Positions 1-8,865 of a DNA stretch of 64,000 bases are shown one piece after another. Each line of letters starts with the position of its first letter. Position 1 is the first letter of the stretch. The notes under the pieces were generated by a model. It was not told where the DNA came from and made no database searches. It saw only the letters and a list, made by a program, of their open reading frames with translations. The translations under genes were made by a program, and so were the position numbers. This stretch comes from NORP233 sp050186825 (GTDB taxonomy: Bacteria > Planctomycetota > J058): the NCBI GenBank assembly GCA_050186825.1, contig JBFWYD010000008.1, forward strand, positions 62,001 to 126,000. The letters run 5' to 3'.

Positions 1-350
1 CGCCAGCGCGGATGCAGGCGGCCGCTCTGGCGCTCCCACTCGGGCAGGAGCAGGCGCGCCAGGGCCAGCCCGCAGCGGCAGGCGGCCTCGCGGCCGGCGT
101 CGGCGAGCGGCTCGCTCCAGGCGATCAGCTCGGCGGCGGTGGGGTGCGGCGCGAGCGAGGGGGCGGGCGCCCAGCCGTGCTCGGCCGCGATCAGGGCCGC
201 GGCGGCGCTGCCGAGCCGGGCGGCCAGGCGCACGCGGGCCGGGTCGAGGGCGCCCGCGCGCAGGGCGGCGAGCAGCAGCTCCGCCTCCTCCTCGGGGCCG
301 CCGCCGCCCGCGAGCTCGCGCCGCAGCGTGCGCAGGCCGTGGTCGCTCAT
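1..350 (-). CDS. Hypothetical protein, 5' part only (runs off window)
   Basis: The frame opens with an ATG at 350 and stays open to the left edge, giving 116 residues without a stop. It begins MSDHGLRTLRRELAGG and continues as acidic, Ala/Leu-rich helix, with stretches such as ALDPARVRLAARLGS. This helical, TPR-like style is common in uncharacterised proteins of Planctomycetota and Myxococcota. No catalytic motif or signal peptide is visible. The ATG overlaps the TGA of the upstream propeller gene in an ATGA arrangement, so the two are probably translationally coupled in one minus-strand transcript. The function is unknown. Confidence 0.6.
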   Translation of the reverse strand, partial: MSDHGLRTLRRELAGGGGPEEEAELLLAALRAGALDPARVRLAARLGSAAAALIAAEHGWAPAPSLAPHPTAAELIAWSEPLADAGREAACRCGLALARLLLPEWERQSGRLHPRW

Positions 351-2872
351 CGGCGCTCCGGCGCGATCGCGGGGCCGAGGGCAGACCACAAGGCCGCAGG
401 GTCGGGGTCGGTCCCTGGCCCCGGCACCTGGCCGAGCATCTCGAAGGGGACCTGCGCGAGCTCCTTGGGGCGCACGTCGTTCCAGAGCTCCGCGCTCCCC
501 CAGATGCGCAGCGCGGGGAAGACCTCGGTCCACGAGCCCTGCAGCTCGACGCCCTGGAGCGCGAGGCGCAGCCCGCGGCGCGAGCCGCCGCCGGCGGCCA
601 GCCGCACCAGCTCGTCGAGCGCGGCGCGCCGCAGGCCCGGGTGGGGGGTGTGGCGCAGGATCGCGACCAGGCGCCCCTCGACCCGCGGGTCGGCGCGCAA
701 CAGGAGCTCGAGCAGCGCGAGGCGCTGCGGCCAGGTGCGCGCGGTCAAGGCGAGGACCTTGAGTTGGGCCGCCGCCTCGAGGCCCGGGGCCACGCGCGGC
801 CCGAGCGCGCGCAGGGCCTCGCCGCTCGAGTCGCGCGCGGCCGCGCTGACCTCGGCGAAGGGCACCTGGGGCAGGACCACGGCCCAGCGCCGCCGCTCGA
901 GCAGCTCGGCCTCGAGCGCGCTCAACGCCCACTCGGCCTCGCGCCGCGCGGCGGCGGGGAGGGCGGCGGACTTCAACGCGGCGGCGACCGCGGGCCCGGC
1001 CGCCGCGTCGCGCGCGAGCCGCTCCTCGAGCGCCTTGGCCGCGGCCGCGCGCGCGCGCCAGTCGGCGTCGCCCAGCGCGCGGACCTGCGCGGGGAGGTCC
1101 GCGCCGAGCGCCTGGGGCGCGGGCGAGGCCGCGGCGGGCTCGAGCAGGGCCACGCCCTGCTCGTTCGCGAGCAAGAGCGCGCCCGCGGCCCCCTCGAGCG
1201 CGGCCGGCCCCAAGGGCCAGGGGATCCGCCCCAGCGCCGCGCCGTCCGCGTCGAGCAGCTCGAGCCCCTCGCCCATGGGGAGGGCCAGCACGCGCCCCAG
1301 CGCCGCGCCGCGCCAGCAGGGGGCGGAGGCGAGGCGGCCGAGCGTGCGCCGCTCCGCGTCGAAGGCCTCGAGCTCCGTCCCCTCCCAGCCCACGACCAGC
1401 GGGCGGAGCGCGATCAGGTAGCCCGCGCGCGGCGCGCCCTTGTCGTCGCTCGGATGCTCGGGGAGGGGCAGGCTCGCGCCGTCGCGCGGGTCGACGCGCA
1501 CCAGCAGGCCGTGCGCGGTGTAGACGTCGAGCCCGAAGGCGTCCGCGCGCAGGGCCACCCGCGTGGGCCCGCGGTCGAGGCCGAGCCCGAACAGGCGCTC
1601 GCGCGCCCAGCGCAGCTCGCCCAGCTCGGCCCCGAGCGCGGCCACGCGGCCGGCGGCCGTGACGAATACCAGGTCGCCCAGGGCGGCGATGCGCCCATCG
1701 TCGAGCACGCGCCGGGTGCGCGTCGCGCGCACGGGGGCCTGCTTCGTGCGGTCGAAGGCGAAGGCCTGCGCGAGCGGCGGGGCGACCGCCCACAGGGGGG
1801 TGCGCCAGGTCGCCTTGCCGTGCAGATCGAGCCCAACCAGCTCCCAGCGGTCGCCGCGCCGGAGCGAGGCCACGAGCCCCGCGGGCCGCGCCGCCAGGTC
1901 GGCGAGGCCCTCACCCGGCGTGAGCTCGGCCGGGTCGAGGGCGAAGCGCCAGCGCACGCTCCCGTCTTCCGCGTCGAGGGCGGTCAGCGTCAGGGCGCCG
2001 AGGTGCAGCACGAGGCCGTGCGCGGCGCGCAGCTCGCGCGGCTCCTCGAGCAAGGGGCCGGTCCAGGCCAGGCGACCGTCCTCGCGCGCGCGCGCGACCA
2101 CACGCCCGCGCTCGACCAGGTAGACGCGCTCGCCGTCGGCCGCGACCGCCCGCCGCGCCGGCTTGCCCGCGAAGCCGCCCGTGGCGCGACGCGCCCAGCG
2201 CAGGCGCAGCGGCTGATCCCAGGGCCGCGCCACGCCCAGCGCCCCGGCCGCGCCCGCGAGATGAGTGGCGCGCGCGCGCAGCTGCACCAGCCGGCGCGCC
2301 AGCCGCGCCGCGAGCTCGGGCGCGGGCTCGAGCTCGAGCGCGCGCCGCGCCCAGGCCAGCGCCTCCTCCGCGCGCCCCTCCTCTGCCGCGCGCTCGCTCA
2401 ACCAGCTCGCAGCCTCGACCGCGTGCTTGCTCAGCGGCCAGCGGGCCACGACCGCGCGCCGCGCGCCGGCCGGGTCGTCGGGGTCGCGCAGCCGCTCCTC
2501 GGCCTCCGCGTCGAGCCGGCGCTGGACCTCGGCCCGCGCCGCCGGCCAGCGCCGGAGCCGCGCGGTCGCGTCGGGCCAGCAGCCGCGCGGCAGCCCGCGG
2601 GGCGGGAGGGTCAGCCGCGCGCGCACCCCCGGGTCGCGCGCGCGCGCCTCGAGCAGCGCGCCGAGCTGGTCCCAGGCCCCCGTCGCGAGCAGGCGCGCGC
2701 TCGCGGCGTCGAGCGCGGCGGGCCGCTCGCGCGTGATCCCGCTCGGCTCGGGCGGCGGCGGCGGCGGGAGGACCTCGTCCTGCCAGCCCGCCAGGGGCGG
2801 CGGCGCCTCCTGGGCGAGCGCGACGCCCAGGGCGGCTGCCGTGACGAGGAGCGAAAGGGCCAGGCGGGGCAT
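347..2872 (-). CDS. Secreted PQQ-like beta-propeller protein with alpha-helical repeat C-terminus
   Basis: This 841-residue protein was started at the ATG at 2872 because it opens directly with a Sec signal peptide (MPRLALSLLVTAAALGVALA). The upstream extension of the frame is Arg-rich and unlikely to be coded. After a Pro-rich linker and a helical domain of about 150 residues, the middle third has propeller-like blades with PQQ/WD-style strand endings (LRWARR, GSVRWRF, ATWRTPLW, GELRWARERL). The last 250 or so residues are Ala/Leu/Arg helical and look like HEAT repeats. No PQQ-enzyme catalytic residues are evident, so an outer-envelope scaffold or assembly role is more likely than a dehydrogenase. 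The gene is divergent from the one at 3142 and is coupled to the next minus-strand gene by an ATGA overlap. Confidence 0.75.
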   Translation of the reverse strand: MPRLALSLLVTAAALGVALAQEAPPPLAGWQDEVLPPPPPPEPSGITRERPAALDAASARLLATGAWDQLGALLEARARDPGVRARLTLPPRGLPRGCWPDATARLRRWPAARAEVQRRLDAEAEERLRDPDDPAGARRAVVARWPLSKHAVEAASWLSERAAEEGRAEEALAWARRALELEPAPELAARLARRLVQLRARATHLAGAAGALGVARPWDQPLRLRWARRATGGFAGKPARRAVAADGERVYLVERGRVVARAREDGRLAWTGPLLEEPRELRAAHGLVLHLGALTLTALDAEDGSVRWRFALDPAELTPGEGLADLAARPAGLVASLRRGDRWELVGLDLHGKATWRTPLWAVAPPLAQAFAFDRTKQAPVRATRTRRVLDDGRIAALGDLVFVTAAGRVAALGAELGELRWARERLFGLGLDRGPTRVALRADAFGLDVYTAHGLLVRVDPRDGASLPLPEHPSDDKGAPRAGYLIALRPLVVGWEGTELEAFDAERRTLGRLASAPCWRGAALGRVLALPMGEGLELLDADGAALGRIPWPLGPAALEGAAGALLLANEQGVALLEPAAASPAPQALGADLPAQVRALGDADWRARAAAAKALEERLARDAAAGPAVAAALKSAALPAAARREAEWALSALEAELLERRRWAVVLPQVPFAEVSAAARDSSGEALRALGPRVAPGLEAAAQLKVLALTARTWPQRLALLELLLRADPRVEGRLVAILRHTPHPGLRRAALDELVRLAAGGGSRRGLRLALQGVELQGSWTEVFPALRIWGSAELWNDVRPKELAQVPFEMLGQVPGPGTDPDPAALWSALGPAIAPERR

Positions 2873-3141
2873 CGAGGGAGAGCATACGAAGACCTGCTGC
2901 CGCCGCGGGACGCCCCCGTCCCTTCCTCCCGTCGCGCTCGCGCCGACCCAAGCCGCGCGGGCACCCCACTGGGGAGAACTCGGAGCGCGCGACGCGGTTG
3001 TCCACCCGTTCCTTGCCGATCGATCTCGGGACGCTCTCGTCCCAGACCTCGCAAGGGGCTCCAGGCTCAGGCCTTGAGCCGCCGCCACCGCGCCGGCCAG
3101 AAGCTTGCCCGTGGCGAGGCGGGATCGGGGGTTGGAGATCG

Positions 3142-5028
3142 ATGAAGAGGACTTCCAGGAGCGCGGCTTGGACCGCGCTCACAGCGACCGTACTGCTCGT
3201 GGGCTGCGGCGCTTCCGGCGGCGGTTCGACGACGGTGGCGGGCGCCGGGACGGCGGGCCCCCAGGCCCCGGCTGCCCCGTTCAACTCGGACCCCGCGGCC
3301 GCGGGCGGCGACGCCTCGACGGGCAGTCAGACCACCGTCGGCGAAGGCGCGCCCGGCGCCGGAACCGGCAACGTCAGCAGCAGCAACAGCAGCGGCGACA
3401 CCGGCAGCGGCAACACCAGCGGCGAGACCAGCAGCGGCGGCTCGAGCGGGAGCACGACCTCTGGCGGCGGCTCCAGCTCCGGCGGCGCCAGCTCCGGCGG
3501 CTCCAGCTCGGGTGGCAGCAGCGGCAGCAGCGGCAGCACCGGCGGGGCGCCCGTCCTCGACCTCGCGCGGCCGATCCTGGGCATGAACCTGAACACCGTC
3601 TCCTACTACTCGCCGGAGTGGGTGTTCGTGGACATCTTCAAGACCTCGCGCCAGCTCGCCGACTTCCCCTGGGTGCTGGGGAGCACGAGCGCGCCCCGGC
3701 CGCAGCTCGACCCCCAGGGCTACCCGCTCGGGCTCGCGAGCGGCCAGTCGGTGTCGGCCCTGTGCATGGTCGGGATCGGCGGTCACTACCCCGCAGGCAA
3801 GTACACCGTCCTGTTCGAGGGCGAGGGCGAGGTCCAGCTCGGCCGCGACGCGGCGCTCCAGAGCCACGCCCACGACGGGCAGGGCACGGCCCGCTTCCAG
3901 GTGGACGTCACGCCCGGCAGCGGCGGGGTGCAGGTCACGATCCTCCGCAGCAGCGCCCAGAACCACGTCCGCCACGTGCGCGTGATCATGCCCGGCTTCG
4001 AGGCGACCTACGCGACCCAGCCCTTCCACCCGCTGTTCCTCGAGCGGCTGCGGCCCTTCGCCTTCCTGCGCTTCATGGACTGGGGCGACACGAACGACTC
4101 GACCCTCGCCGAGTGGCAGGACCGGCGCCGGCCGGACTACCGCACGCAGTACCGGGGCGGGATCGCTTACGAATACATGCTCGACCTGGCGAACACGCTC
4201 CAGCGGCATCCCTGGCTGTGCGTCCCGCACAAGGCCTCGGACGACTTCGTGCGCCGGCTCGCCGAGCTCGTGCGCGATCGGCTCGCCCCCGGGCTGAAGG
4301 TGATGGTCGAGTACTCGAACGAGGTCTGGAACCCGCAGTTCCAGCAGTACCACGACGTCCTGGCCCAGGGTGCGGCCCGCGGGATCCCCTGGCACGCGCA
4401 GTACACCCGCCGCGCGGTGGAGATCTTCCGGATCTTCGAGGAGGTCCTCGGCGGGCGCGGCCGGCTGGTGCGCGTGCTCGGGACCCAGGTCGCGAACCCC
4501 TGGATCGGGGCCCAGATCGTCAAGAACTTGCCCGCGCCCGACGCGGCGGACGCCCTGGCGGTGGCCCCCTACTTCAGCGTGGGGCGCGACGCGAACAAGA
4601 ACTGGACGACCACGCGCACCTGGTCCACGGCCCAGGTGTTCGAGGCCTGCCGCGCGGACGCCTCCTACATCGCCGGCCTGGTCCAGCAGCACCGCACCCT
4701 GACCCGCGACGCGGGGCTGGCGCTCGTCGCCTACGAGGGCGGCCAGCACTTGACCGGGCGCGGCGCGGGGACCGACGACGCCCAGCTGATGTCGCTGTTC
4801 ATCGCGGCCAACCGCAGCGCGACGATGGGCACGGTCTACCGCGAGTACTTCGCCCGCTGGGCGGAGCTGGGCGGCGGGCCCTTCTGCCACTTCAACTACG
4901 TCTACGTGCCGCAGAAGTGGGGGAGCTGGGGCTCGCTCGAATACCAGGACCAGCAGGGCGCGCCGAAGTATGAGGCGCTGCTCGACGTGGTCGAGTCCTG
5001 GCGAGCGCGCTGGGGCCCGGGTTATCGG
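3142..5028 (+). CDS. Lipoprotein with Gly/Ser linker and clan GH-A-like glycoside hydrolase domain
   Basis: The start is the ATG at 3142, which gives a lipoprotein signal ending LLVGC (Cys about residue 18). A Gly/Ser/Thr-rich linker follows (about residues 70-135; DNA 3361-3540, AGC/GGC-rich). Next come a beta-rich region and a barrel-like domain. YSNEVWN (Glu394) resembles the acid/base motif of clan GH-A, and AYEGGQ (Glu532) could supply the nucleophile. Secreted relatives annotated as cellulose-binding or glycosidase-like occur in Planctomycetota. The recognisable protein ends near LLDVVESWRARWG (about 5015). The frame then stays open to a stop at 6373-6375, but beyond about 5030 it is Arg/Pro/Gly-rich shadow of the next two genes. 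The end given here is therefore an estimate; a frameshift or sequence error near 5,000-5,040 is likely. Confidence 0.65.
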
Positions 5029-5824
5029 CGACATATCGCCCCGGCTGCGGCCTGCTTGGCGGGCCGCCGCCGGGGCGCTGGCGGGGCTCCTGGCCCTGGC
5101 CTGCGCCCCCGTCGTCCTCGACTCGCTCGCCCCGGACCCGCGCGGCGCGGACCGCCCCGCGCGGGCGGCCGCGGCGAGCGACCCGGCCCGCGCGCGCCCC
5201 GCGGCCGATCCGCAGGGGTCGCCCGCAGGCCAGCGCGCGAGAGCGTCCGCGCCGCCCCCCCCGCGCGCCGGGGAGCTACGCGGCGTCTGGCGCGCGGCCG
5301 CGACGACCCCTGCTCTGGGCCCCGCGGCGCGGGCGCCCGACGCCCTGGCAGCGCTGACGCGCGCCGCGGGCTCCTCCGCGGCCCAGGCGCGCGCGCGCGC
5401 CGCCGCGGGCCTGACCTCGAGGTTGGGGAACCCTCGCGCGCGGGGCGCCCTGGGTCGGCTGCTCGAGGACCCCGTCCCCTGGGTCGCGGTCGCGGCCGCG
5501 CGGGCCCTGGCGGCCGCCCCCTCCGGCTCGGAGCTGCTGATCGCGCGCCTGCGCGGCGAGCCCGGCCTGGTCGCGCTCGCCTGCCTGGAGGCCCTGGCCC
5601 GCTGCGGCCAGCCGGAGCACCTCGCCAGCCTCCTGCCCTGGGTCCGCAACGCGGGCGCGGCGGGCGAGGCGGCGACCTGGGCGATCCAGGAGATCTGCCG
5701 TCGAGCCGGGACCTCGCCGCCCGTCGGCCTCCCCGACGTCCCGGACGGCGACGAGGCGGCCCGCTGGGGCAGCTTCAGTCCGGCCGGCTCACCGCTCGCG
5801 CCGGTCGAGACGCCCTGGCGCTGA
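4970..5824 (+). CDS. Putative HEAT-repeat lipoprotein
   Basis: In the frame +1 relative to the glycosidase-like gene, an ORF of 284 codons carries a hydrophobic lipobox-like segment (GALAGLLALAC, about residues 36-46), a Pro/Ala/Arg-rich linker, and then Ala/Leu helical repeats such as RARAAAGLTSRLGNPRARGAL and SELLIARLRGEPGLVALACL. These are typical HEAT or PBS-lyase-type repeats. The only canonical start is the ATG at 4970, inside the preceding gene. The signal peptide would fit better with a start near 5,025, but no ATG, GTG or TTG is there. The real N-terminus is therefore uncertain and may be affected by the same sequence problem that leaves the previous gene without a nearby stop. Function unknown, probably a cell-envelope protein. 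Confidence 0.55.
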   Translation: MRRCSTWSSPGERAGARVIGDISPRLRPAWRAAAGALAGLLALACAPVVLDSLAPDPRGADRPARAAAASDPARARPAADPQGSPAGQRARASAPPPPRAGELRGVWRAAATTPALGPAARAPDALAALTRAAGSSAAQARARAAAGLTSRLGNPRARGALGRLLEDPVPWVAVAAARALAAAPSGSELLIARLRGEPGLVALACLEALARCGQPEHLASLLPWVRNAGAAGEAATWAIQEICRRAGTSPPVGLPDVPDGDEAARWGSFSPAGSPLAPVETPWR

Positions 5825-5853
5825 GCGCGCCGAGGGGCCAAAGCTCCGCGTCA

Positions 5854-6195
5854 TCAACGCGGACGGATCACCCCGCCCATGCTCTCGTCCTGGGTCACGA
5901 CCGCGCGCACGCGGACCTGGCCCTCGGGGGCCGCGACCTCGCGCACCTGCTTCTCGTCGAGCTCGTAGAGCCGCCCCGTGGCGCCGTCGAAGACCACCGT
6001 GCGCTTGCCCGAGTGCGAGACGAGCTTGTAGCGCTCGGGCGTGGCGGCCCGCTGCTCGCGGAGCTCACGGAGCAGCTCCCGCGCCCAGGGCGGGCAGTCC
6101 TCGTCGCGGTCCTTCGCGCCGGCGCCGCCGAGGGAGGCCAGCACCACACCGACGGCCAGAGCCAGGGGGACGAACACGTAGGTCGCGCGGCGCAT
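5854..6195 (-). CDS. Small secreted hypothetical protein
   Basis: This 113-residue protein starts at an ATG preceded by a strong ribosome binding site (AGGAGG, six bases upstream). The N-terminus is a Sec signal (MRRATYVFVPLALAVGVVLA), probably cleaved after AGA-like small residues. The mature part is a short charged helix (CPPWARELLRELREQRA) followed by beta-rich sequence (YKLVSHSGKRTVVFDGATGRLYELD). It resembles no family I can name. It is convergent with the HEAT gene, with 29 bases between the stops. Confidence 0.7.
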   Translation of the reverse strand: MRRATYVFVPLALAVGVVLASLGGAGAKDRDEDCPPWARELLRELREQRAATPERYKLVSHSGKRTVVFDGATGRLYELDEKQVREVAAPEGQVRVRAVVTQDESMGGVIRPR

Positions 6196-6862
6196 GGGCC
6201 ACCTCCTCAGGTCCTAGGACGCTACCGGGTTCATTGGCGCGGGGCGCTAGCCTCCCCCGGACTTCCGTCGAACAGTCTCAGGGCCTGCTCGCGGGGGAAA
6301 AGGGGTGAGCATGCTGCTCTGGCGAAGGGGTCGCCCGCGTCGCGCTCGGCCACTACGAGCAGCCCAGGGGCGTAGCGGACTTCCAGGACGAGTTCAGCTG
6401 GCTCGAAGAGCTGCGGGGCCCAAGGGTCCAGGGGCGGGACGAGAAGCGCCAACTCCTCGACCCGATCCCGCCCGACCCGGCCTTCCAGCCCCCAGGCTCC
6501 TGGCCTCAGTCTGCCAAACACGCCCTCGCCTCTTGAGACCGAGCTCAGCAGTGGGGTCGGTCTGGCGGCTCAGTTGGCGCAGGTGATCGTCCACTCGTCC
6601 GCGAGCTTACCGTCGCTCATGGCCCAGCCATGGCGGCTCCGTCTGGGGCGCCAGCCTCGCTGCCCAATCGACGCCCTGGCGCCTGCAAGTGGGGCGTCAG
6701 CGGGACGCGAAGGCGCTCCAACCAGGGGCGGCAGCCAATCTTTCAAGCGAGTCCAACCCCGTCCCAGCGAGCACCAACCCGCCCCTCCTAGGCTGAGTTG
6801 TGGAGGTCTGCGCCGTCATCCACCCCTCGCTCACACTCCACGCCCTCGAGGCGCAGACCTCC
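6196..6862. other. Gene-poor gap with hairpin
   Basis: This gap of about 670 bases lies between two minus-strand genes. Apart from the weak ORF/remnant at 6231-6521 and the long inverted repeat ending at 6871, I see nothing that can be supported. Base composition is slightly less GC-rich than in the flanking genes. Confidence 0.5.
6231..6521 (-). pseudogene. Possible short ORF or gene remnant
   Basis: A GTG-initiated minus-strand frame of 96 codons has GC-rich third positions and plausible composition in its middle part (VEELALLVPPLDPW, LVLEVRYAPGLLVVAERD). It has no convincing ribosome binding site. The opposite strand of the same DNA also contains a stop-bounded, protein-like stretch without a start (6309-6536, including GHYEQPRGVADFQDEF). 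One of the two is probably a degraded gene; I cannot tell which. No domain recognised. Confidence 0.25.
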
Positions 6863-6871
6863 TCAACTCAG
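6793..6871 (-). terminator. 22-bp inverted repeat at 3' end of kinase gene
   Basis: The arm at 6793-6814 (CTGAGTTGTGGAGGTCTGCG...) matches the reverse complement of 6850-6871 at 21 of 22 positions, leaving a 35-base loop. The right arm includes the kinase stop codon (6863-6865), so in the minus-strand transcript the stem begins within the last codons. There is no T-run, so it may act as a transcript-end stabilising hairpin or a Rho-independent-like stop without a U-tract. Confidence 0.5.
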
Positions 6872-8059
6872 CAGGGCCTCGAGGTCGATCGCCAGGGCGC
6901 CCGCGCTGGGGTAGCGCTGGGCGCGGTCCTTGGCGATCGCGCGCTGCACCACCGCGGCCACCTGGGGCTCGAGGCCGGGGGCGGCCTTGGCCAGCGGAGT
7001 GGGCTCGTCCGAGACGAGGCGCACCACGTAGCCCTCGTCGTCCTTGGGGTCGCCGTAGGGGTAATGGCCGCCGCTGAGGGTGGCGTAGAGCATCACCCCG
7101 AGCGCGTAGACGTCGCACAGGGCGTCGAGGCCCGAGACGCCCTGGCTGACGTACTCGGGGGCCATGTAGGGGAGGCTGCCGAGGACCTGGTCCTCCATGG
7201 TCAGGCTGACCGACTCGTCCTCGGACTTGGCGATCCCGAAGTCGACCAGGCGGGCCGTGCCCGTGGGCTCCACGATCACGTTCCCCGGCTTGACGTCGCG
7301 GTGCACCAGACCGCGCGCGTGGGCGGCCTCGAGCGCGCGGCCGACCTGGGCCGCGATCCGGACCAGGGCGGGGCGGTCCAGGCGGCCCTGGCCGCAGAGG
7401 CGGTCCAAGGGCGCGCCGCGGATGAACTCGAGGAGCATCACCGTCAGGCCGGCGTGCTCCTCGAGGCCGTAGCAGCGGACCACGTTGGGATGCGCCACCG
7501 CGGCGATCGCGCTCGCCTCGCGGCGGAAGCGGGTCTGCTCCTCCCAGGTCTGGTCCTGGGCCTGGAGCAGGAGCTTGAGCGCGAGCACCTGGCCGGAGCG
7601 CGTGTCCTGGGCCTTGAGCACGACGCCCATGGCGCCGCGCCCGACCTCGCCCAGGACGCGATAGGGCCCGAGGCTCGCGCCCGTGCGCTGGTGGAAGCCG
7701 GCCACGATCGCCTCGGCGCCCGGGCCCTCGGCGAAGGTGTCCTCGACCACGAGGGAGGCGTCGGCTGGGGCCGGCGCCAGCGCTTGCCCGCAGCGCAGGC
7801 AGGGCTGCGCGCCCTGGAAGCGGATCGCGTCGTAGCGCGCGCCGCAGGTGGCGCAGTCGACCAGCGTGATCAGCTGGGCCGTGAGCAGCTCGCGCACGGC
7901 GGACGCGGGGGCCACCTTCTTCTCGACCAGGAGCTCGCCCAGGCGGGCGAAGCGGCCGCGGCCGCGCAGGACGCGCTGGCGCTCGAGCAGCTCCTGGAGC
8001 GGGGCCGGGTCGAGGAGGCCGCGCTGGAGCGCGAGCTGGCCGAGGTGGGGGACCGCCAT
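6863..8059 (-). CDS. Ser/Thr protein kinase with N-terminal zinc-ribbon region
   Basis: This is a 398-residue soluble Hanks-type kinase. Residues 1-65 are helical and resemble the MshEN/GspE N-terminal fold. A CxxC...CxxC zinc ribbon follows (Cys69, 72, 87, 90). The kinase domain starts near residue 132 with a glycine loop GEVGRGAMG; the ATP lysine is Lys162 (LALKLL), the catalytic loop HRDVKPGN spans 253-260, DFG is at 273-275, and APE is replaced by the usual YMAPE. All catalytic residues are present. There is no transmembrane segment, unlike PknB-type receptors, so signal input probably comes through the N-terminal part. It is the last gene of a minus-strand set with the zinc-finger winged-helix protein and a 48-residue ORF 30 bases upstream. 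No strong ribosome binding site precedes the ATG. Confidence 0.9.
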   Translation of the reverse strand: MAVPHLGQLALQRGLLDPAPLQELLERQRVLRGRGRFARLGELLVEKKVAPASAVRELLTAQLITLVDCATCGARYDAIRFQGAQPCLRCGQALAPAPADASLVVEDTFAEGPGAEAIVAGFHQRTGASLGPYRVLGEVGRGAMGVVLKAQDTRSGQVLALKLLLQAQDQTWEEQTRFRREASAIAAVAHPNVVRCYGLEEHAGLTVMLLEFIRGAPLDRLCGQGRLDRPALVRIAAQVGRALEAAHARGLVHRDVKPGNVIVEPTGTARLVDFGIAKSEDESVSLTMEDQVLGSLPYMAPEYVSQGVSGLDALCDVYALGVMLYATLSGGHYPYGDPKDDEGYVVRLVSDEPTPLAKAAPGLEPQVAAVVQRAIAKDRAQRYPSAGALAIDLEALLS

Positions 8060-8089
8060 GGGGCGGATTCTGCCACCTCGGCGCGCTCG

Positions 8090-8236
8090 CTACTCCCGAG
8101 GCTGGGGTTTCCCGGCGTGCGACTCCTCTGGGCGCGAGTCCTCCAGCCCGAGCGGCGGCTCGATCGCCTCCCAGCCCGAGACGGGCTCGTAGGAGGCGAC
8201 GGGCTCGCGCGAGGGCGGCGCGAGACGCTCGCTCAT
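8090..8236 (-). CDS. 48-residue hypothetical protein, coupled to winged-helix gene
   Basis: An ATG at 8236 overlaps the TGA of the upstream winged-helix gene (ATGA), and the frame runs 48 codons to a TAG at 8090-8092. The product is acidic and Pro/Glu-rich, with PPLGLEDSRPEE-type sequence, so it is probably unstructured. Codon third positions are G/C-rich as in the neighbours. Position and overlap are the main support. It may be a small regulator or linker between the DNA-binding protein and the kinase. Function unknown. Confidence 0.45.
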   Translation of the reverse strand: MSERLAPPSREPVASYEPVSGWEAIEPPLGLEDSRPEESHAGKPQPRE

Positions 8237-8646
8237 CCGACCCGCCGGCGGGCCTGCACCACCACCGAGCCGCGGGTGGTCCGGCCGGTCGAGACCTCGC
8301 CGTGCTCGACCAGGGCGTCCACGTAGCGGGAGACGACCGCCGGCCCGAGCTGCAGCTCGCGCGACAGGCGCTCGATGGTCCGCGACCCGTTCAGGCGCAG
8401 GTGCAAGAGCAGCTCCTGGGCGGTCAGGCCAGCCGGGTCGACGGCCTGTGGGCCCTCGAGCCGAACGCGCTCCTCCTCGGCCTCCTTGTTGGCCAGGATC
8501 GTCAGGATCTCGCGCACGTAGCCGTGCTGCTCGACGTGCTCGGAGCAGAAGGGCTTGCCCTCACGGGTGGTCTGTCCGCAGACGTTGCAGGGCCGGGTGC
8601 CGACCTGGGGGCTCGCGTAGGGGTGCTCGATCGCTCGTTGGTGCAT
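8233..8646 (-). CDS. Zinc-finger plus winged-helix DNA-binding protein
   Basis: The ATG at 8646 was chosen because it is preceded by AGGAGG and because the upstream extension lacks protein character. The 137-residue product starts with a treble-clef-like zinc motif (CNVCGQTTREGKPFCSEH, about residues 20-37). A charged helix follows (ILTILANKEAEEERVRLEG), then a MarR/winged-helix-like domain (LTAQELLLHLRLNGSRTIERL, LQLGPAVVSRYVDALVEHGEV, and a basic wing TGRTTRGSVVVQARRRV). It is probably a transcription factor acting on its own operon or on the downstream kinase signalling. Its stop overlaps the start of the 48-residue ORF. Confidence 0.7.
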   Translation of the reverse strand: MHQRAIEHPYASPQVGTRPCNVCGQTTREGKPFCSEHVEQHGYVREILTILANKEAEEERVRLEGPQAVDPAGLTAQELLLHLRLNGSRTIERLSRELQLGPAVVSRYVDALVEHGEVSTGRTTRGSVVVQARRRVG

Positions 8647-8865
8647 GGCCAGCCTCCTCTTCTTCTCGAGGAGACCCGTGGCAACCGCGGGGCCGGAGCC
8701 TAATTCCTTGGAGCAGCGTGCCGTCCGGGACGACAACACCCCGACCTGGGGCAAACTGCACCAAAAGGTTATGTCACCAACTAGGGTTGCTTTAAGTCAC
8801 GTTCCCGCGTTGCGAGCGCGCCCGGCCATGGCCAGCGCATGGCCACCTCACGCTGTCCCAGAACG

